Numbered from the stretch's first letter, positions 1-8,411 are shown. The stretch: DNA of 34,695 bases from Candidatus Heimdallarchaeota archaeon (GCA_021399345.1 JAAFKI010000009.1:1-34695); one strand, 5' to 3'. Numbers and translations: made by a program. Notes: generated by a model not told the origin, from the letters alone.

Positions 1-1545
1 AAGAGGGTATAAATCAACAGAAATAGCGGAACCATCAATTAAGTAAAATACTGCTCCAGACAGGTCGCTCCAGGTATTTCCTTCTAGGGAAACATCATCA
101 AACCATGTGTTCCTAGTTCCATCATCATATGCCTGGGAAGTTCCTCCAAGATTGTTATCTACAAAGGTATTATGGTGAATAAGAGTATTATCAGAATTGG
201 TATTCAAGAAAACTCCATAACCTTCGTTTTCCTGTAAAAGATTGTAAGTAATAATACAAAAATCAGAAGAGCCAATGTTGATACCCAAGTCGCTGTTGCT
301 GCATGTGTTGTTGGTAATTATAGTATTATCAGAAGCATAAAATTCGATAGCAGTCTCATCGTTGTTGCTAAAAGTGTTGTTGACAATAGTAGAACTACCC
401 GAGTGTGAAAGATAGATACCATCCCGGTAGTTGTTATTACAAGTATTGTTAGTTACAGTAGAATTAGCAGATAAGTCAATATAGAGGCCATAACCACCAT
501 TGTTGCATATGTTGTTGTTGATAATAGAATTACCAGAAGAGTGAAGTTCAACACCTGAATTCCAGTTACTGCACGTGTTGTTAGCAATAGTAGAATAAGT
601 AGAATAATGAAGGATGATACCATCGCTATTGTTGCTGAACGTGTTGTTAATAATAACTGAATATACACAGGAGTGGAGAAATAGACCAATTGAAGCACTA
701 TTTATTGCTTGGTCACGTACTGTCACATTAGTACAATTGACTAATATTAATTGCCCATAATTAGGTTCCGCAATGATTGTAAAGTCAAGGTTTGTGTAAA
801 AACCTAGTTTTTTCCCATTCACCCAATTATTCTCAATAGTATATGATAGGAAAGCATCAACGGTATCTATGTATATACGTAAACCACAATTAGTAAAAGT
901 GTTGTTGACAACAGTAGAACTACCCGAGAATATAAGATAGAGGCCATAACCGTCGTTGCTGAACGTGTTGTTGGTAATGATAGAACCACCAGAATACATA
1001 AGTTCGACACCTGCAATATTGTTGTTGCACGTGTTGTTGGTAATAATAGAATTACTAGAAGAGTAAAGATTGATACCCCCCCAGAGGTCGTCATTACAAG
1101 TGTTGTCTATAATAGTAGAACCACCAGAATAGTAAAGATCGATGCCACCTCTGTAGTTGTTGTTGCACGTGTTGTTAACAATGGTTGCCGTACCATAATC
1201 TACATAATAGAGAGAAATTCCGTAATCTACTGCATCAATATAGCAATTTCGAATAACGAAATATTTCGTTGTATCAGAGATATGGATGCCAATTGCATCA
1301 GTCGTTGTAATATTATATCCATCAATAACATAAGGATCAGTTACTATACCTGTTCCAGGAAAACTATAAGTTATGAAATCAGCATCAGAATCTATCACAA
1401 AAGATGCATGAGGTGTTAAGGATAGAATTGTAAAATCTCTGATTTGATCTTGCTTTATACTAGTGTTTCCTCCTTCTATCTGTAAGTTAAATGAAGTAAG
1501 AACTAAACATATAATTGATATTACTAGAAGCGCATTTCTTTTCAT
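1..1545 (-). CDS. Secreted right-handed beta-helix (NosD-like) repeat protein, C-terminus cut by window edge
   Basis: An open frame starts at ATG 1545 and runs off the left edge without a stop (515 codons). It begins with a signal peptide (MKRNALLVISIICLVLTSF). About a dozen tandem coils of 22-23 residues follow, each with a core like TIITNNTCNNN and then G-[IV]-x-L-Y-x-S-G, which is typical of parallel beta-helix (NosD/pectate-lyase-like) surface proteins. A non-repeat insert of about 60 residues around 690-860 interrupts the array. The last visible part (GNTWSDL...DLYPL) resembles the closing segment of archaeal NosD-type proteins, so little is probably missing except a possible anchor. NNT sequons recur in most coils, consistent with N-glycosylation outside the cell. 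Role (inference): adhesin, surface-layer component or polysaccharide-binding protein. Substrate unknown. A TATA-like TTTATAAA lies near 1580 on the minus strand. Confidence 0.8.
   Translation of the reverse strand, partial: MKRNALLVISIICLVLTSFNLQIEGGNTSIKQDQIRDFTILSLTPHASFVIDSDADFITYSFPGTGIVTDPYVIDGYNITTTDAIGIHISDTTKYFVIRNCYIDAVDYGISLYYVDYGTATIVNNTCNNNYRGGIDLYYSGGSTIIDNTCNDDLWGGINLYSSSNSIITNNTCNNNIAGVELMYSGGSIITNNTFSNDGYGLYLIFSGSSTVVNNTFTNCGLRIYIDTVDAFLSYTIENNWVNGKKLGFYTNLDFTIIAEPNYGQLILVNCTNVTVRDQAINSASIGLFLHSCVYSVIINNTFSNNSDGIILHYSTYSTIANNTCSNWNSGVELHSSGNSIINNNICNNGGYGLYIDLSANSTVTNNTCNNNYRDGIYLSHSGSSTIVNNTFSNNDETAIEFYASDNTIITNNTCSNSDLGINIGSSDFCIITYNLLQENEGYGVFLNTNSDNTLIHHNTFVDNNLGGTSQAYDDGTRNTWFDDVSLEGNTWSDLSGAVFYLIDGSAISVDLYPL
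240..1190 (-). repeat. Degenerate ~66-72 bp coding repeats of the beta-helix protein
   Basis: The short string GTGTTGTT (plus strand), often preceded by GTTGCAC or GTTGAAC, recurs roughly every 66-72 bases. It encodes the N-N-T-[CF] turn of each coil. Copies are divergent between the conserved turns and the reading frame stays open through them, so this is protein-level duplication rather than a satellite or CRISPR. The array is interrupted near 690-860. Confidence 0.75.
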
Positions 1546-1739
1546 TTCTTTTCCCTAAATCCAACCTTATTCATCGAAATTTATAAATGTAGTGGGAAGG
1601 GAATTTTTGGTTTATATTTGTTCTTTCTTTTGATTTTTTGACTTCAACAAACAAAAAAATGCATTACAGTTCTAGATTTGAACATGTAAATTCTAATGAT
1701 AGATACGAAAAGATAGAATCCTAGAGATTTGAGAATTGG

Positions 1740-2009
1740 TTACTCCCTCAATCTTTTAACTTCGTAAACAAGAGGATTCCAAGCATCTGGGCATGCATGG
1801 GTTGAAACATCATCATCTTCTAACCAAGGAAATTTAGCATCATATGCCATAGCATAGACTTTTGGTAAAACTGAATATAACGCATGGAGACATAGTTTCC
1901 CCTTAATCTCATTTTTATCAAAACTGATTAGAATTTCATCTCCTACTTTATGTCCAGCCGCACAAGTTCCTTCCTGCTTGATTACTTTTAATTTAATATC
2001 GTGTGCCAT
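1740..2009 (-). CDS. TIGR04076-family small conserved protein
   Basis: An 89-residue protein matching the TIGR04076 pattern: an N-terminal strand, then GTCAAGHKVGDEI (C16, H20), a middle GKLCLHAL (C40, H42), FPW at 60-62 and a late ACPD (C73) before a terminal strand VYEVKRL. The spaced Cys and His residues are the family's conserved positions. The family's biochemical function is not established; metal binding is a reasonable guess only. It is complete at usual family length. ATG 2009 lies about 25 bases from a TATA element shared with the divergent gene at 2060, which suggests a leaderless mRNA. No operon partner is visible. Confidence 0.8.
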   Translation of the reverse strand: MAHDIKLKVIKQEGTCAAGHKVGDEILISFDKNEIKGKLCLHALYSVLPKVYAMAYDAKFPWLEDDDVSTHACPDAWNPLVYEVKRLRE

Positions 2010-2030
2010 AATATTTTCAAATATTTAAGG

Positions 2031-2038
2031 TTTAAATA
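2031..2038. promoter_or_regulatory. Shared bidirectional TATA element
   Basis: TTTAAATA here reads TATTTAAA on the other strand. Its centre (2034.5) is 25.5 bases from ATG 2060 on the plus strand and 25.5 bases from ATG 2009 on the minus strand, the normal archaeal TATA-to-start distance for leaderless mRNAs. A second AT-rich box at 2021-2028 is too close to 2009 but could assist the plus gene. Confidence 0.5.
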
Positions 2039-2059
2039 TCTATTCCTCAATAGTAGTAT

Positions 2060-3124
2060 ATGGATGAAATGATTCAAAGTGATATACTAATAGAGGGAGA
2101 AGGGTTAACTGCAGCTGTTTTATCCTATTATATTTCAACAATGAAACAAGATAAATCCATAAATCTAGTTTTGCATAAAAGGGAAAATATTAGTTCTCCT
2201 ATCTACACTTCTGGAAGTATTTCTCCCATATTTAAGCTTCCAAGTCTATTAATGGAAAAAGTATTCAATAGAACCAAGGAAATAATTGTAGATCTTCACT
2301 CAACAGCATCCTACTTTGAACTCTATCAAAATCCATATCTTGTCCTATACAGGGATAAAAACTCTTTTGCACAGATGATCGAACATAGAGAAAAGCTGTC
2401 AAACACAAATATAAGACATGCTAATTTATCGCTTGAAGAAATAGAAAATTATTATCCTTTCATTAATACAGCTAAAGAAATCTACCTCACAGAAATCTAT
2501 AATTCTTACACTTGTTCAAATCCATATGAGTTGTTTACTACTTATCTGAAGTTAGCAGTTGAAAATGATGTTAAAGTAATTAATGATAACTCTGAAATCA
2601 TAATTAACGATAAAGGAGAAATGGTTACTGAAAACACACAATATATTGCTAGAGATAATACGGTTACAACTTCCATAAATCAATGTCCTGAATCCTTTTT
2701 AAAAAGTAGAAGAATTCTAAAAGTTGTTACTCCAATTTTCGAAAAATTCCCAAGGATTAGTATATATGACATGTCAACCTCATCTGCAATGTGGTTGGAA
2801 GAAGCAGGCTACTTTCACATTTTACAGTCTTTAGGAAGAGAAGATGAGAGAAAGAGCATTAGTAAGGTAAAAAGTGATTTTAGTAAAATATTTTCTTTAT
2901 CAGATTCTCTGGAGATTATTGATTCATATCACACTCAAATCAGTATATGTGATTCAATAAATGATTGGATACAAGTTTCTGCATCAAAAAAGATGTTTCA
3001 CTTCAATATACCTTTACAGTTTGAACTATCAGTAGCTCCAATTCTTGCAAAGAGTTTTTCGCAAAAACTAGACAAAAAAGAGGATTTCAGAGAAGGGCCT
3101 ATATCCATTGAAGAAATCCTTTGA
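2060..3124 (+). CDS. Degenerate FAD-dependent oxidoreductase-like protein (DAO / GlpB-like)
   Basis: A 354-residue soluble protein. The N-terminus, a beta strand (DILIEGEG) followed by LTAAVLSYYIS, looks like the Rossmann beta-alpha-beta unit of FAD oxidoreductases. The usual GxGxxG is reduced to GEGLTA (residues 13-18). A central stretch (YYPFI at about 134, then an acidic strand and a helix ending ENDVKVI near 174) resembles the DAO/glycerol-3-phosphate dehydrogenase layout, where a helix leads to a 'GV.I' strand. The C-terminal FAD-contacting glycine motif is not evident, so flavin binding is uncertain. It could be a divergent anaerobic GlpB-type subunit or a non-catalytic paralogue. It is convergent with the HEAT-repeat gene, with a gap of 9 bases. 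ATG 2060 is preferred over ATG 2069 on TATA spacing. Confidence 0.45.
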   Translation: MDEMIQSDILIEGEGLTAAVLSYYISTMKQDKSINLVLHKRENISSPIYTSGSISPIFKLPSLLMEKVFNRTKEIIVDLHSTASYFELYQNPYLVLYRDKNSFAQMIEHREKLSNTNIRHANLSLEEIENYYPFINTAKEIYLTEIYNSYTCSNPYELFTTYLKLAVENDVKVINDNSEIIINDKGEMVTENTQYIARDNTVTTSINQCPESFLKSRRILKVVTPIFEKFPRISIYDMSTSSAMWLEEAGYFHILQSLGREDERKSISKVKSDFSKIFSLSDSLEIIDSYHTQISICDSINDWIQVSASKKMFHFNIPLQFELSVAPILAKSFSQKLDKKEDFREGPISIEEIL

Positions 3125-3133
3125 ATTCTTAAT

Positions 3134-5485
3134 TTATTGATAATCCTTGATGAAATTATTAAAATCTATATTTTCATCTTGGCAATACTTTCTAATTGCT
3201 CTTATATGTGATTTGAGAATCAAAGGTGTTAACTTTTCTAATTTATCAGCTTTTTTTGTAGCTTGAAGTAGATTAATTATGATTTCTGAATCAATGCCTT
3301 TGCTCTTTTCTATAAAAGTATTTTTTCGTTTTAGAGATGCTTTTTTCAATTCATTTACCAATTGTATTGAACCATCAAATCCAATATTATTGAGCGCTGT
3401 AACACCAGTTTTTGTATCACCTTCATTTATCATTTTAATGATATCTAACATAATTGAAGTATCCTTTGCTTTTGATAGTAAGATGATAAGTCTAGTCCTT
3501 GTTTTTTCATTCTTCTCCCTATTATATTGGGCTTTAAGGACTGGAATTGCTGATGCACCCATTTTTTCTACAATACGTTGAAGATTTCTAAACCACCTCT
3601 CGTCCTTTGATTGCAGGTTAGAAAATGTCAGTTCAAGAACTTTCGAATCCATTTGACCAATAGCATCTACTGTAGCGTTAACTAAATTATTGTTAGGGGA
3701 ATTAAGATTAGAAAATAACTTCTTTGCAATTGGAGCTCCAATATTTACAGCTGCATAAACAGCTGCATCTCGAACCAATTGTTTTGGTCTTCTCATATTA
3801 TGGATTATAACATCGATAACTCCAGGATCTTTTAACTCTCCTAAAGCACGAGTAGATATTTCAGCAATTACATCATCACTCTTCTTTGCTGCGGTTATTA
3901 GAGTTATTAGAGCTCTTTTATTTTTAATTCTTCTAAGAGATTCAACTGCTTTTCTTCTAACTTGAATATTAGGATCTGCGAGGAGATCCGATAGAGCTGG
4001 AACAGCTTTTGCTCCAAATTGGGGAATTATACTACAACCTTTTTCCCTTATTTCGTGATCGATTTCCCCCAATGATTTTAAAACTATATTGAATATTTCG
4101 TCTTCTTTACTTAGTAATTTTCCTGATCGAATAGCGAAGGAGTACCCAAGATTCTGCAGATCTTCGGTAGGATAGTACAGATATAAGATGATACCCAATT
4201 TTACAACTAGAGAAAGATCGACATCTAGCAAACCATCTAAGCATAAGTCAATATTATCAGAGCCAAAATAGTGTAACACCTCTATAGCGTTCTTTCTTAA
4301 CCTTAAATCATCTTCAATCAGCTCTTCAATTAATACCCTTATTGATGGTGTTCCTAAGGTTAACAAAGCTTCAGTCACAGCTTCTATAATAGAAGGATTC
4401 TTACCTGCTAATTGACCTGTGAGCAATCTTATTGCTCCTACATAGCCATATTTTTCACTCATAACAAGAGTTAAACATTGAGCAGCATTTCTTCTAACGT
4501 TTCTCTTACCTTTATGGAGAGCGGTCATTAAATGATCATAACTTGAATCGCCAATTCTTTTCATAGTCTCTATTATGAAAGGAATATTCTTATCGTCTTC
4601 AAGAGCTGAGATAAGAAAAGGTAGAACATTGTCACCAAGTAAGGCAAGAGATCTAGCTGCATAGTGTGCTAAGGGCTCTCCTTTTTCGAATTGTTCGATT
4701 AGAACTTCACAAGCATTATCATTACCTAAATTCCCTAAAGCCTCGATTATTGCGAGTTTAGTATCAGTTGAATCATTCTTATTTGCAAGTCTTTCTATTA
4801 AGACATCGCTGTTTTTTGGTTCATCAACCAGCATTAGTGCCAAAGAGCCATATTGAATATTTACTTCACTCTTGTCTTTTAAAATAATATCTCTGATATT
4901 TTTGATAATCAGAACGGCTAACTCAGGAAATTTCGTAACTGTAAGAAGAGTTAACTCAGGAAATATAGTAGTAGATTGTTTTATTCTATAGGATAGAATT
5001 TTCTTAATTTCTTTTGCTTGCATAGATATGAAGTTGTAAGTTATAAATGAATCCTCTAGATTAGAAAAATCTGAATCACAAGTTCTCAAGGTAAGTTCTG
5101 TCAGAGTTGACAAGATTGGAACAGTCTTATAAGATTCCTGAATTGATTTAAACAACTGATCTGGTTTAGAAGGAGAAATAATATCATAAATCAAATTAAA
5201 ACTAGAATCATTGGTTAAATATTCATAGAGAATTGGTATGAAATACTTCAGGTTTTTAGTAATTACTTGTTTAATATGCGGATGAGGGTTTTTAAGATAA
5301 AATTCAACTATTTCTTTTGTTGGAATGAATTCCGTACTAAAAATCAAGTCTGAGCTCTTACTTCTTACTCTTTCATCACTATCAGCCATCAACTCAACCA
5401 GTATATTAAGTACTTTGAGATTTCCTAAAGGAATTTCATCGTATTGATTACTTTGAAGATAAGATCGTAAAGTATCTATATTCAA
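3134..5485 (-). CDS. HEAT-repeat protein translationally coupled to a small GTPase
   Basis: A 783-residue, all-helical, soluble protein. From about residue 225 onward it consists of HEAT / PBS-lyase-type repeats of roughly 30-37 residues, for example EALGNLGNDNACEVLIEQF and SCSIIPQFGAKAVPALSDLL, with the conserved 'V+..A...L..I' second helix (VRRKAVESLRRI, VRDAAVYAAVNI). No catalytic motif is visible. Such alpha-solenoids serve as protein-binding scaffolds. The start is TTG 5485, overlapping the TGA of the GTPase gene (TTGA), with an AGGAGG ribosome site at 5494-5499, 8 bases upstream. This supports the non-ATG start and translational coupling. The overlap suggests the protein is an effector, regulator or scaffold for the GTPase (inference). 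Confidence 0.85.
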   Translation of the reverse strand: MNIDTLRSYLQSNQYDEIPLGNLKVLNILVELMADSDERVRSKSSDLIFSTEFIPTKEIVEFYLKNPHPHIKQVITKNLKYFIPILYEYLTNDSSFNLIYDIISPSKPDQLFKSIQESYKTVPILSTLTELTLRTCDSDFSNLEDSFITYNFISMQAKEIKKILSYRIKQSTTIFPELTLLTVTKFPELAVLIIKNIRDIILKDKSEVNIQYGSLALMLVDEPKNSDVLIERLANKNDSTDTKLAIIEALGNLGNDNACEVLIEQFEKGEPLAHYAARSLALLGDNVLPFLISALEDDKNIPFIIETMKRIGDSSYDHLMTALHKGKRNVRRNAAQCLTLVMSEKYGYVGAIRLLTGQLAGKNPSIIEAVTEALLTLGTPSIRVLIEELIEDDLRLRKNAIEVLHYFGSDNIDLCLDGLLDVDLSLVVKLGIILYLYYPTEDLQNLGYSFAIRSGKLLSKEDEIFNIVLKSLGEIDHEIREKGCSIIPQFGAKAVPALSDLLADPNIQVRRKAVESLRRIKNKRALITLITAAKKSDDVIAEISTRALGELKDPGVIDVIIHNMRRPKQLVRDAAVYAAVNIGAPIAKKLFSNLNSPNNNLVNATVDAIGQMDSKVLELTFSNLQSKDERWFRNLQRIVEKMGASAIPVLKAQYNREKNEKTRTRLIILLSKAKDTSIMLDIIKMINEGDTKTGVTALNNIGFDGSIQLVNELKKASLKRKNTFIEKSKGIDSEIIINLLQATKKADKLEKLTPLILKSHIRAIRKYCQDENIDFNNFIKDYQ

Positions 5486-6081
5486 GTACTCTTCCTCCTC
5501 ATATCTTTCCTAAACTGAATGAAGTCAATAATTTTGGATCCTAGGTTTTCAAAAGCACTGCTGACGTTCTCATCAGTTTTAGCAGATGTTTCAAAGTATT
5601 CCACTTTAAAACCTCTTTCTTTGTATTTCTTGTTCAAAGTTTGAACATAAGTTGAAACTCTAGCTCTAATTTTCTCACGAGTGGCTGGTGATATTAAATC
5701 CATTTTGTTTCCTAAAATAGAGAATGGAACAATTCCTCTCTCGGTTCCTGTTTCTAATTCTGCAATCCATTGATCTAACTTCTTTAAAGTGGTCAATTTC
5801 TTCGCATCAAACACCATCAAAGCCCCCAAAGCACCTTTATAATACATCATGCGAAGGTTCTCAAAGATTTTTTGTCCCGCAATATCCCATATTTGGAAAA
5901 GTACGGAATAATCTTGAACTTTTTTGGGTAGAGAGGCAAAATCAGCACCAATAGTTTGGAGATGTTCTGTGATGAAACCATCACCTAGATATGAACGACG
6001 TAAACTTGTCTTTCCAACCCCAGCTTCACCGGCAAGTATAATCTTCAGGTATAATTTTTGTCCATAACTCAAAATATTCAC
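5482..6081 (-). CDS. Rab/Ras-like small GTPase
   Basis: A 199-residue G-domain protein with every signature motif: P-loop GEAGVGKTS (18-26), switch-I Thr43 in QTIGADF, WDIAGQ (65-70) with the catalytic Gln70, NKMD (125-128) and ETSAK (164-168). The order and spacing match the Ras/Rab/Arf-like superfamily common in Asgard archaea. The C-terminus ends in basic residues (RKDMRRKST) without a Cys prenylation motif, and no N-terminal Gly for myristoylation is seen, so membrane attachment would need a partner. The called start is GTG 6081; TTG 6072 is an alternative because GTGA could act as its ribosome site. It sits 30 bases after the CPBP-like gene and overlaps the HEAT gene, so the three probably share an mRNA. 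WDIAGQ in place of WDTAGQ is a minor variant. Confidence 0.93.
   Translation of the reverse strand: MNILSYGQKLYLKIILAGEAGVGKTSLRRSYLGDGFITEHLQTIGADFASLPKKVQDYSVLFQIWDIAGQKIFENLRMMYYKGALGALMVFDAKKLTTLKKLDQWIAELETGTERGIVPFSILGNKMDLISPATREKIRARVSTYVQTLNKKYKERGFKVEYFETSAKTDENVSSAFENLGSKIIDFIQFRKDMRRKST
5494..5499 (-). promoter_or_regulatory. Ribosome binding site for the TTG-started HEAT gene
   Basis: AGGAGG on the minus strand, inside the last GTPase codons, 8 bases before TTG 5485. It decides this start, because no nearby in-frame ATG has a comparable site. Confidence 0.7.
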
Positions 6082-6111
6082 TTCTTCTAGTCTGAAAACT
6101 GTTTGTAAATT

Positions 6112-7833
6112 TCAGTGTGCTATATTAGATAATAAATTACCTAATTTAAAGATTTTAGGAAGTACTAGTGAGAGAGTATTAAGAACTAAAATTGAACCAA
6201 AAAACATACTAGAAAGCATTAGAAAAGGATTATTGAGGATAACACCGTTACTAGAAACGAAAATCAAACCTAGTATTAGTTCTGTAGCTATATTGATGAA
6301 AATAGCAGTATGAATTCCAAATTTACAAAAAGCATATCCACAGATTAATCCAACAATAAAGGTGTAGATCATCTTTCCTATATTCCAACCATATATAGGT
6401 TGGACATAGGCATAAGCGATAGAAGAGAAAATCATTAGTATACCAGTTAGTCTATCTACTTTTCCCCACCCTCCTGTCAAATAGAAAAGAAGATTTCCTG
6501 GTTGCCTGCTTTTGATATATCTTACAAGGATAGAAGTTTCATCAACATTCTTAGATTTCGTTCTTGAGCGATATTCAACCAATTTCTGTATAAGATAGAT
6601 AAGACCTCTTATCAGAAAAAGTGGTAATCCAAAAAGAAGTAATCTGAACATGATTTCTTCTCCAAAACCCTCCCAAAATGACTGAGTTAGATGAACAAAA
6701 CTAGTATAGTTCCTTCCATCTGACAAAATAGATCCAAGAACACCTGTATTTTGAAAAATGCTAATGAAGAACAAAGTAGAAAAAAAACTTAGTAATATAA
6801 GCTTCATAACTGATACAGAATTGCTGTTACTTACTCTAGAAAACACCATTTCATATCTTTTTGGTGTTTTAGATTCAATAAGATGTGATGGTACGAAATC
6901 AGATGTTTTAATTTCAGGATTAAGTATTTGAAAAGCTATATCTTCTTGGGTTTTTTCTGCCTTCTTTTCTTTAAACTTCTCAAGATTAGTTTTAATATTC
7001 TCTTCAGTATTTCTCTTTTTCAGAAGAAGAATGGAGAAAGTTAAGCAAATTAAAAGAATTGACAAAATAGCTTGAGTAAGTTTCCAATCAAAAACGATAT
7101 TTGAAGGCAATGATGTCTTCTTGAAAAACTCTTGAGCTAAACCATTTATCGGATCAAAATGATACCAAAAGTTTGGGTAAAAGAAATCTAAACTTGCATC
7201 AGCAACTGAAGCTTTAATTGAAGGATAAAGAATGATAATAATTAGATTACCAACCACAATTACACCAGCTAATCCAATCGCTAGAAAAACGTTGAATTTT
7301 CCTAAATTCTGTTTTAGTTGCTTTGGAAACAAGCCTAAACCATACCTGTCACTTTTACTTTCTATGGGGGTTCTCTTCAGCAATTTACAAATCTTATTCT
7401 CAATTCTAGGAAATAGAAAAACTCCTAGTATTGTACTGATTACAACCAGCTGTAGATTCTCTAGAAATATAGATGAAATTCGAACGAAGATATGCAATTC
7501 TGGAAGATTCAGAAAGGAAACAATAATAGAATAGATTAAAAGAATAAGAAATATTGGCAAAAAAACTATTATAATGTGATTAAGAGAATTGTCTTCAGAT
7601 TCTAGATTCTTTTTGATGAACCATTTTCTTAAGGACCAACCATACAAGAAAAAAAGTATTATTATACCTATAGAGAGAAAAATTGAATTTTTAGAATTAA
7701 CTCCATAAAGTGTAGAATCTGAATTTGCTTCATTCACAGGTAAATACAAATCGAAAACTAAACGGATAATGGAAAAAGAAAATACACTAACAGAAAAAAG
7801 CAAAGAATCTAGAAGAAAACGTCTTTTTTGCAT
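6112..7833 (-). CDS. CPBP (CAAX protease-like) multi-pass membrane protein with altered active site
   Basis: A 573-residue protein with about ten or more hydrophobic helices. The C-terminal half carries the CPBP / type II CAAX protease hallmark GEEIMFR (E392, E393, R397). It then has the family's helix pair, SSIAYAYVQP near 470-479 and GLICGYAFCKFG... near 495-515. In active members these helices supply His residues (FxxxH, and HxxxN/D). By my alignment those positions here are Gln478 and Asn514, so the glutamic-protease site looks incomplete. The N-terminal ~190 residues hold further membrane helices with no recognised family, and a charged cytosolic loop lies at about 275-330. It heads the probable operon with the small GTPase and HEAT protein, so it may be a membrane receptor or anchor for them (inference). 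ATG 7833 is about 50 bases after a TATATAAAC-like box near 7885. Confidence 0.7.
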   Translation of the reverse strand: MQKRRFLLDSLLFSVSVFSFSIIRLVFDLYLPVNEANSDSTLYGVNSKNSIFLSIGIIILFFLYGWSLRKWFIKKNLESEDNSLNHIIIVFLPIFLILLIYSIIVSFLNLPELHIFVRISSIFLENLQLVVISTILGVFLFPRIENKICKLLKRTPIESKSDRYGLGLFPKQLKQNLGKFNVFLAIGLAGVIVVGNLIIIILYPSIKASVADASLDFFYPNFWYHFDPINGLAQEFFKKTSLPSNIVFDWKLTQAILSILLICLTFSILLLKKRNTEENIKTNLEKFKEKKAEKTQEDIAFQILNPEIKTSDFVPSHLIESKTPKRYEMVFSRVSNSNSVSVMKLILLSFFSTLFFISIFQNTGVLGSILSDGRNYTSFVHLTQSFWEGFGEEIMFRLLLFGLPLFLIRGLIYLIQKLVEYRSRTKSKNVDETSILVRYIKSRQPGNLLFYLTGGWGKVDRLTGILMIFSSIAYAYVQPIYGWNIGKMIYTFIVGLICGYAFCKFGIHTAIFINIATELILGLIFVSSNGVILNNPFLMLSSMFFGSILVLNTLSLVLPKIFKLGNLLSNIAH

Positions 7834-7982
7834 TTTAATCTACTCGTATAGAAACCTTTCTTGTGAAACAGAAGTCTAGATGTTTATATACATTTATGCT
7901 TCAAAAAATAGGAAAAATTTTTAAGCGTGTTTAATGCCATTTCTATCAATTACTCATAAGCGTAATAATGAAAACTAGTTAC

Positions 7983-7988
7983 AGGTGA
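7983..7988 (+). promoter_or_regulatory. Alba ribosome binding site (AGGTGA)
   Basis: AGGTGA lies 5 bases before ATG 7994. It contains the GTG that a longest-frame caller would take as start. It excludes that longer start. Confidence 0.7.
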
Positions 7989-7993
7989 ATAAA

Positions 7994-8392
7994 ATGAGTG
8001 AAGAAGAAACAATTGAAAAAGAAGAACCTAAGAAAAAAGCTCCTGCTAAGAAGAAAGCTCCTGCTAAGAAGAAAGCTCCTGCCAAAGAAGATACAACAAA
8101 GAAACCTGAGAAACAACAAAGCCAAATAATTTACATCGGCAAGAAAGACACCATAAGTTATGTCTTAGTTGCAGTTACAATACTCAACAAGAGTGACATG
8201 TGTTCAATTCAAGCTCGGGGAAGACAGATTTCAAAGGCCGTAGATATTGCAGAAATTACCAGAAGAAAGTTCTTACAAGACATGATAGAAGTAGATGATG
8301 TTATAATCGGTTCTGAAGAGATAATTTCTGATGAAGAAGGAATACCACCTAAGACAGTCTCAACAATAGATATAATATTGAAGAGGAAATAA
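7994..8392 (+). CDS. albA: Alba chromatin protein with lysine-rich N-terminal tail
   Basis: The 132-residue product has two parts. Residues 44-132 are a complete Alba domain: IIYIGKKDTISYVLVAV, then IQARGRQISKAVDIAEITRRKF, and the closing strand STIDIILKRK. Lys50 and Lys51 align with the Lys16/Lys17 DNA-contact pair of Sulfolobus Alba. Residues 1-43 form an added tail: an acidic start, then three KKAPAK units, resembling histone H1 tails. Alba normally has about 90-97 residues. Alba dimers coat and bridge DNA and also bind RNA. The start is ATG 7994, because the in-frame GTG at 7985 lies within the AGGTGA ribosome site (7983-7988). The gene is convergent with the topoisomerase VI operon, whose B subunit has a similar tail. 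Confidence 0.93.
   Translation: MSEEETIEKEEPKKKAPAKKKAPAKKKAPAKEDTTKKPEKQQSQIIYIGKKDTISYVLVAVTILNKSDMCSIQARGRQISKAVDIAEITRRKFLQDMIEVDDVIIGSEEIISDEEGIPPKTVSTIDIILKRK
8036..8089 (+). repeat. Three 18-bp tandem units encoding KAPAKK
   Basis: The unit AAAGCTCCTGCTAAGAAG occurs at 8036-8053 and 8054-8071. A third copy at 8072-8089 has a few substitutions. In frame, it builds the lysine-rich tail of Alba. The near-identity suggests recent slippage expansion. Confidence 0.85.
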
Positions 8393-8411
8393 ACTTCGTC
8401 TACACAACTTG

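Noticed and set aside
453..1094. Leu/Thr-rich hydrophobic frames on the minus strand that look like small membrane proteins
   Set aside because: They are out-of-frame readings of the Asn/Thr repeats of the beta-helix gene, which has a signal peptide and a coherent product in its own frame.
240..1190. Regularly spaced short repeats suggestive of a CRISPR array
   Set aside because: Repeats are degenerate, in frame within one coding sequence, and no cas genes are nearby.
7985..7993. GTG at 7985 as the Alba start
   Set aside because: It lies within the AGGTGA ribosome site that fits ATG 7994.
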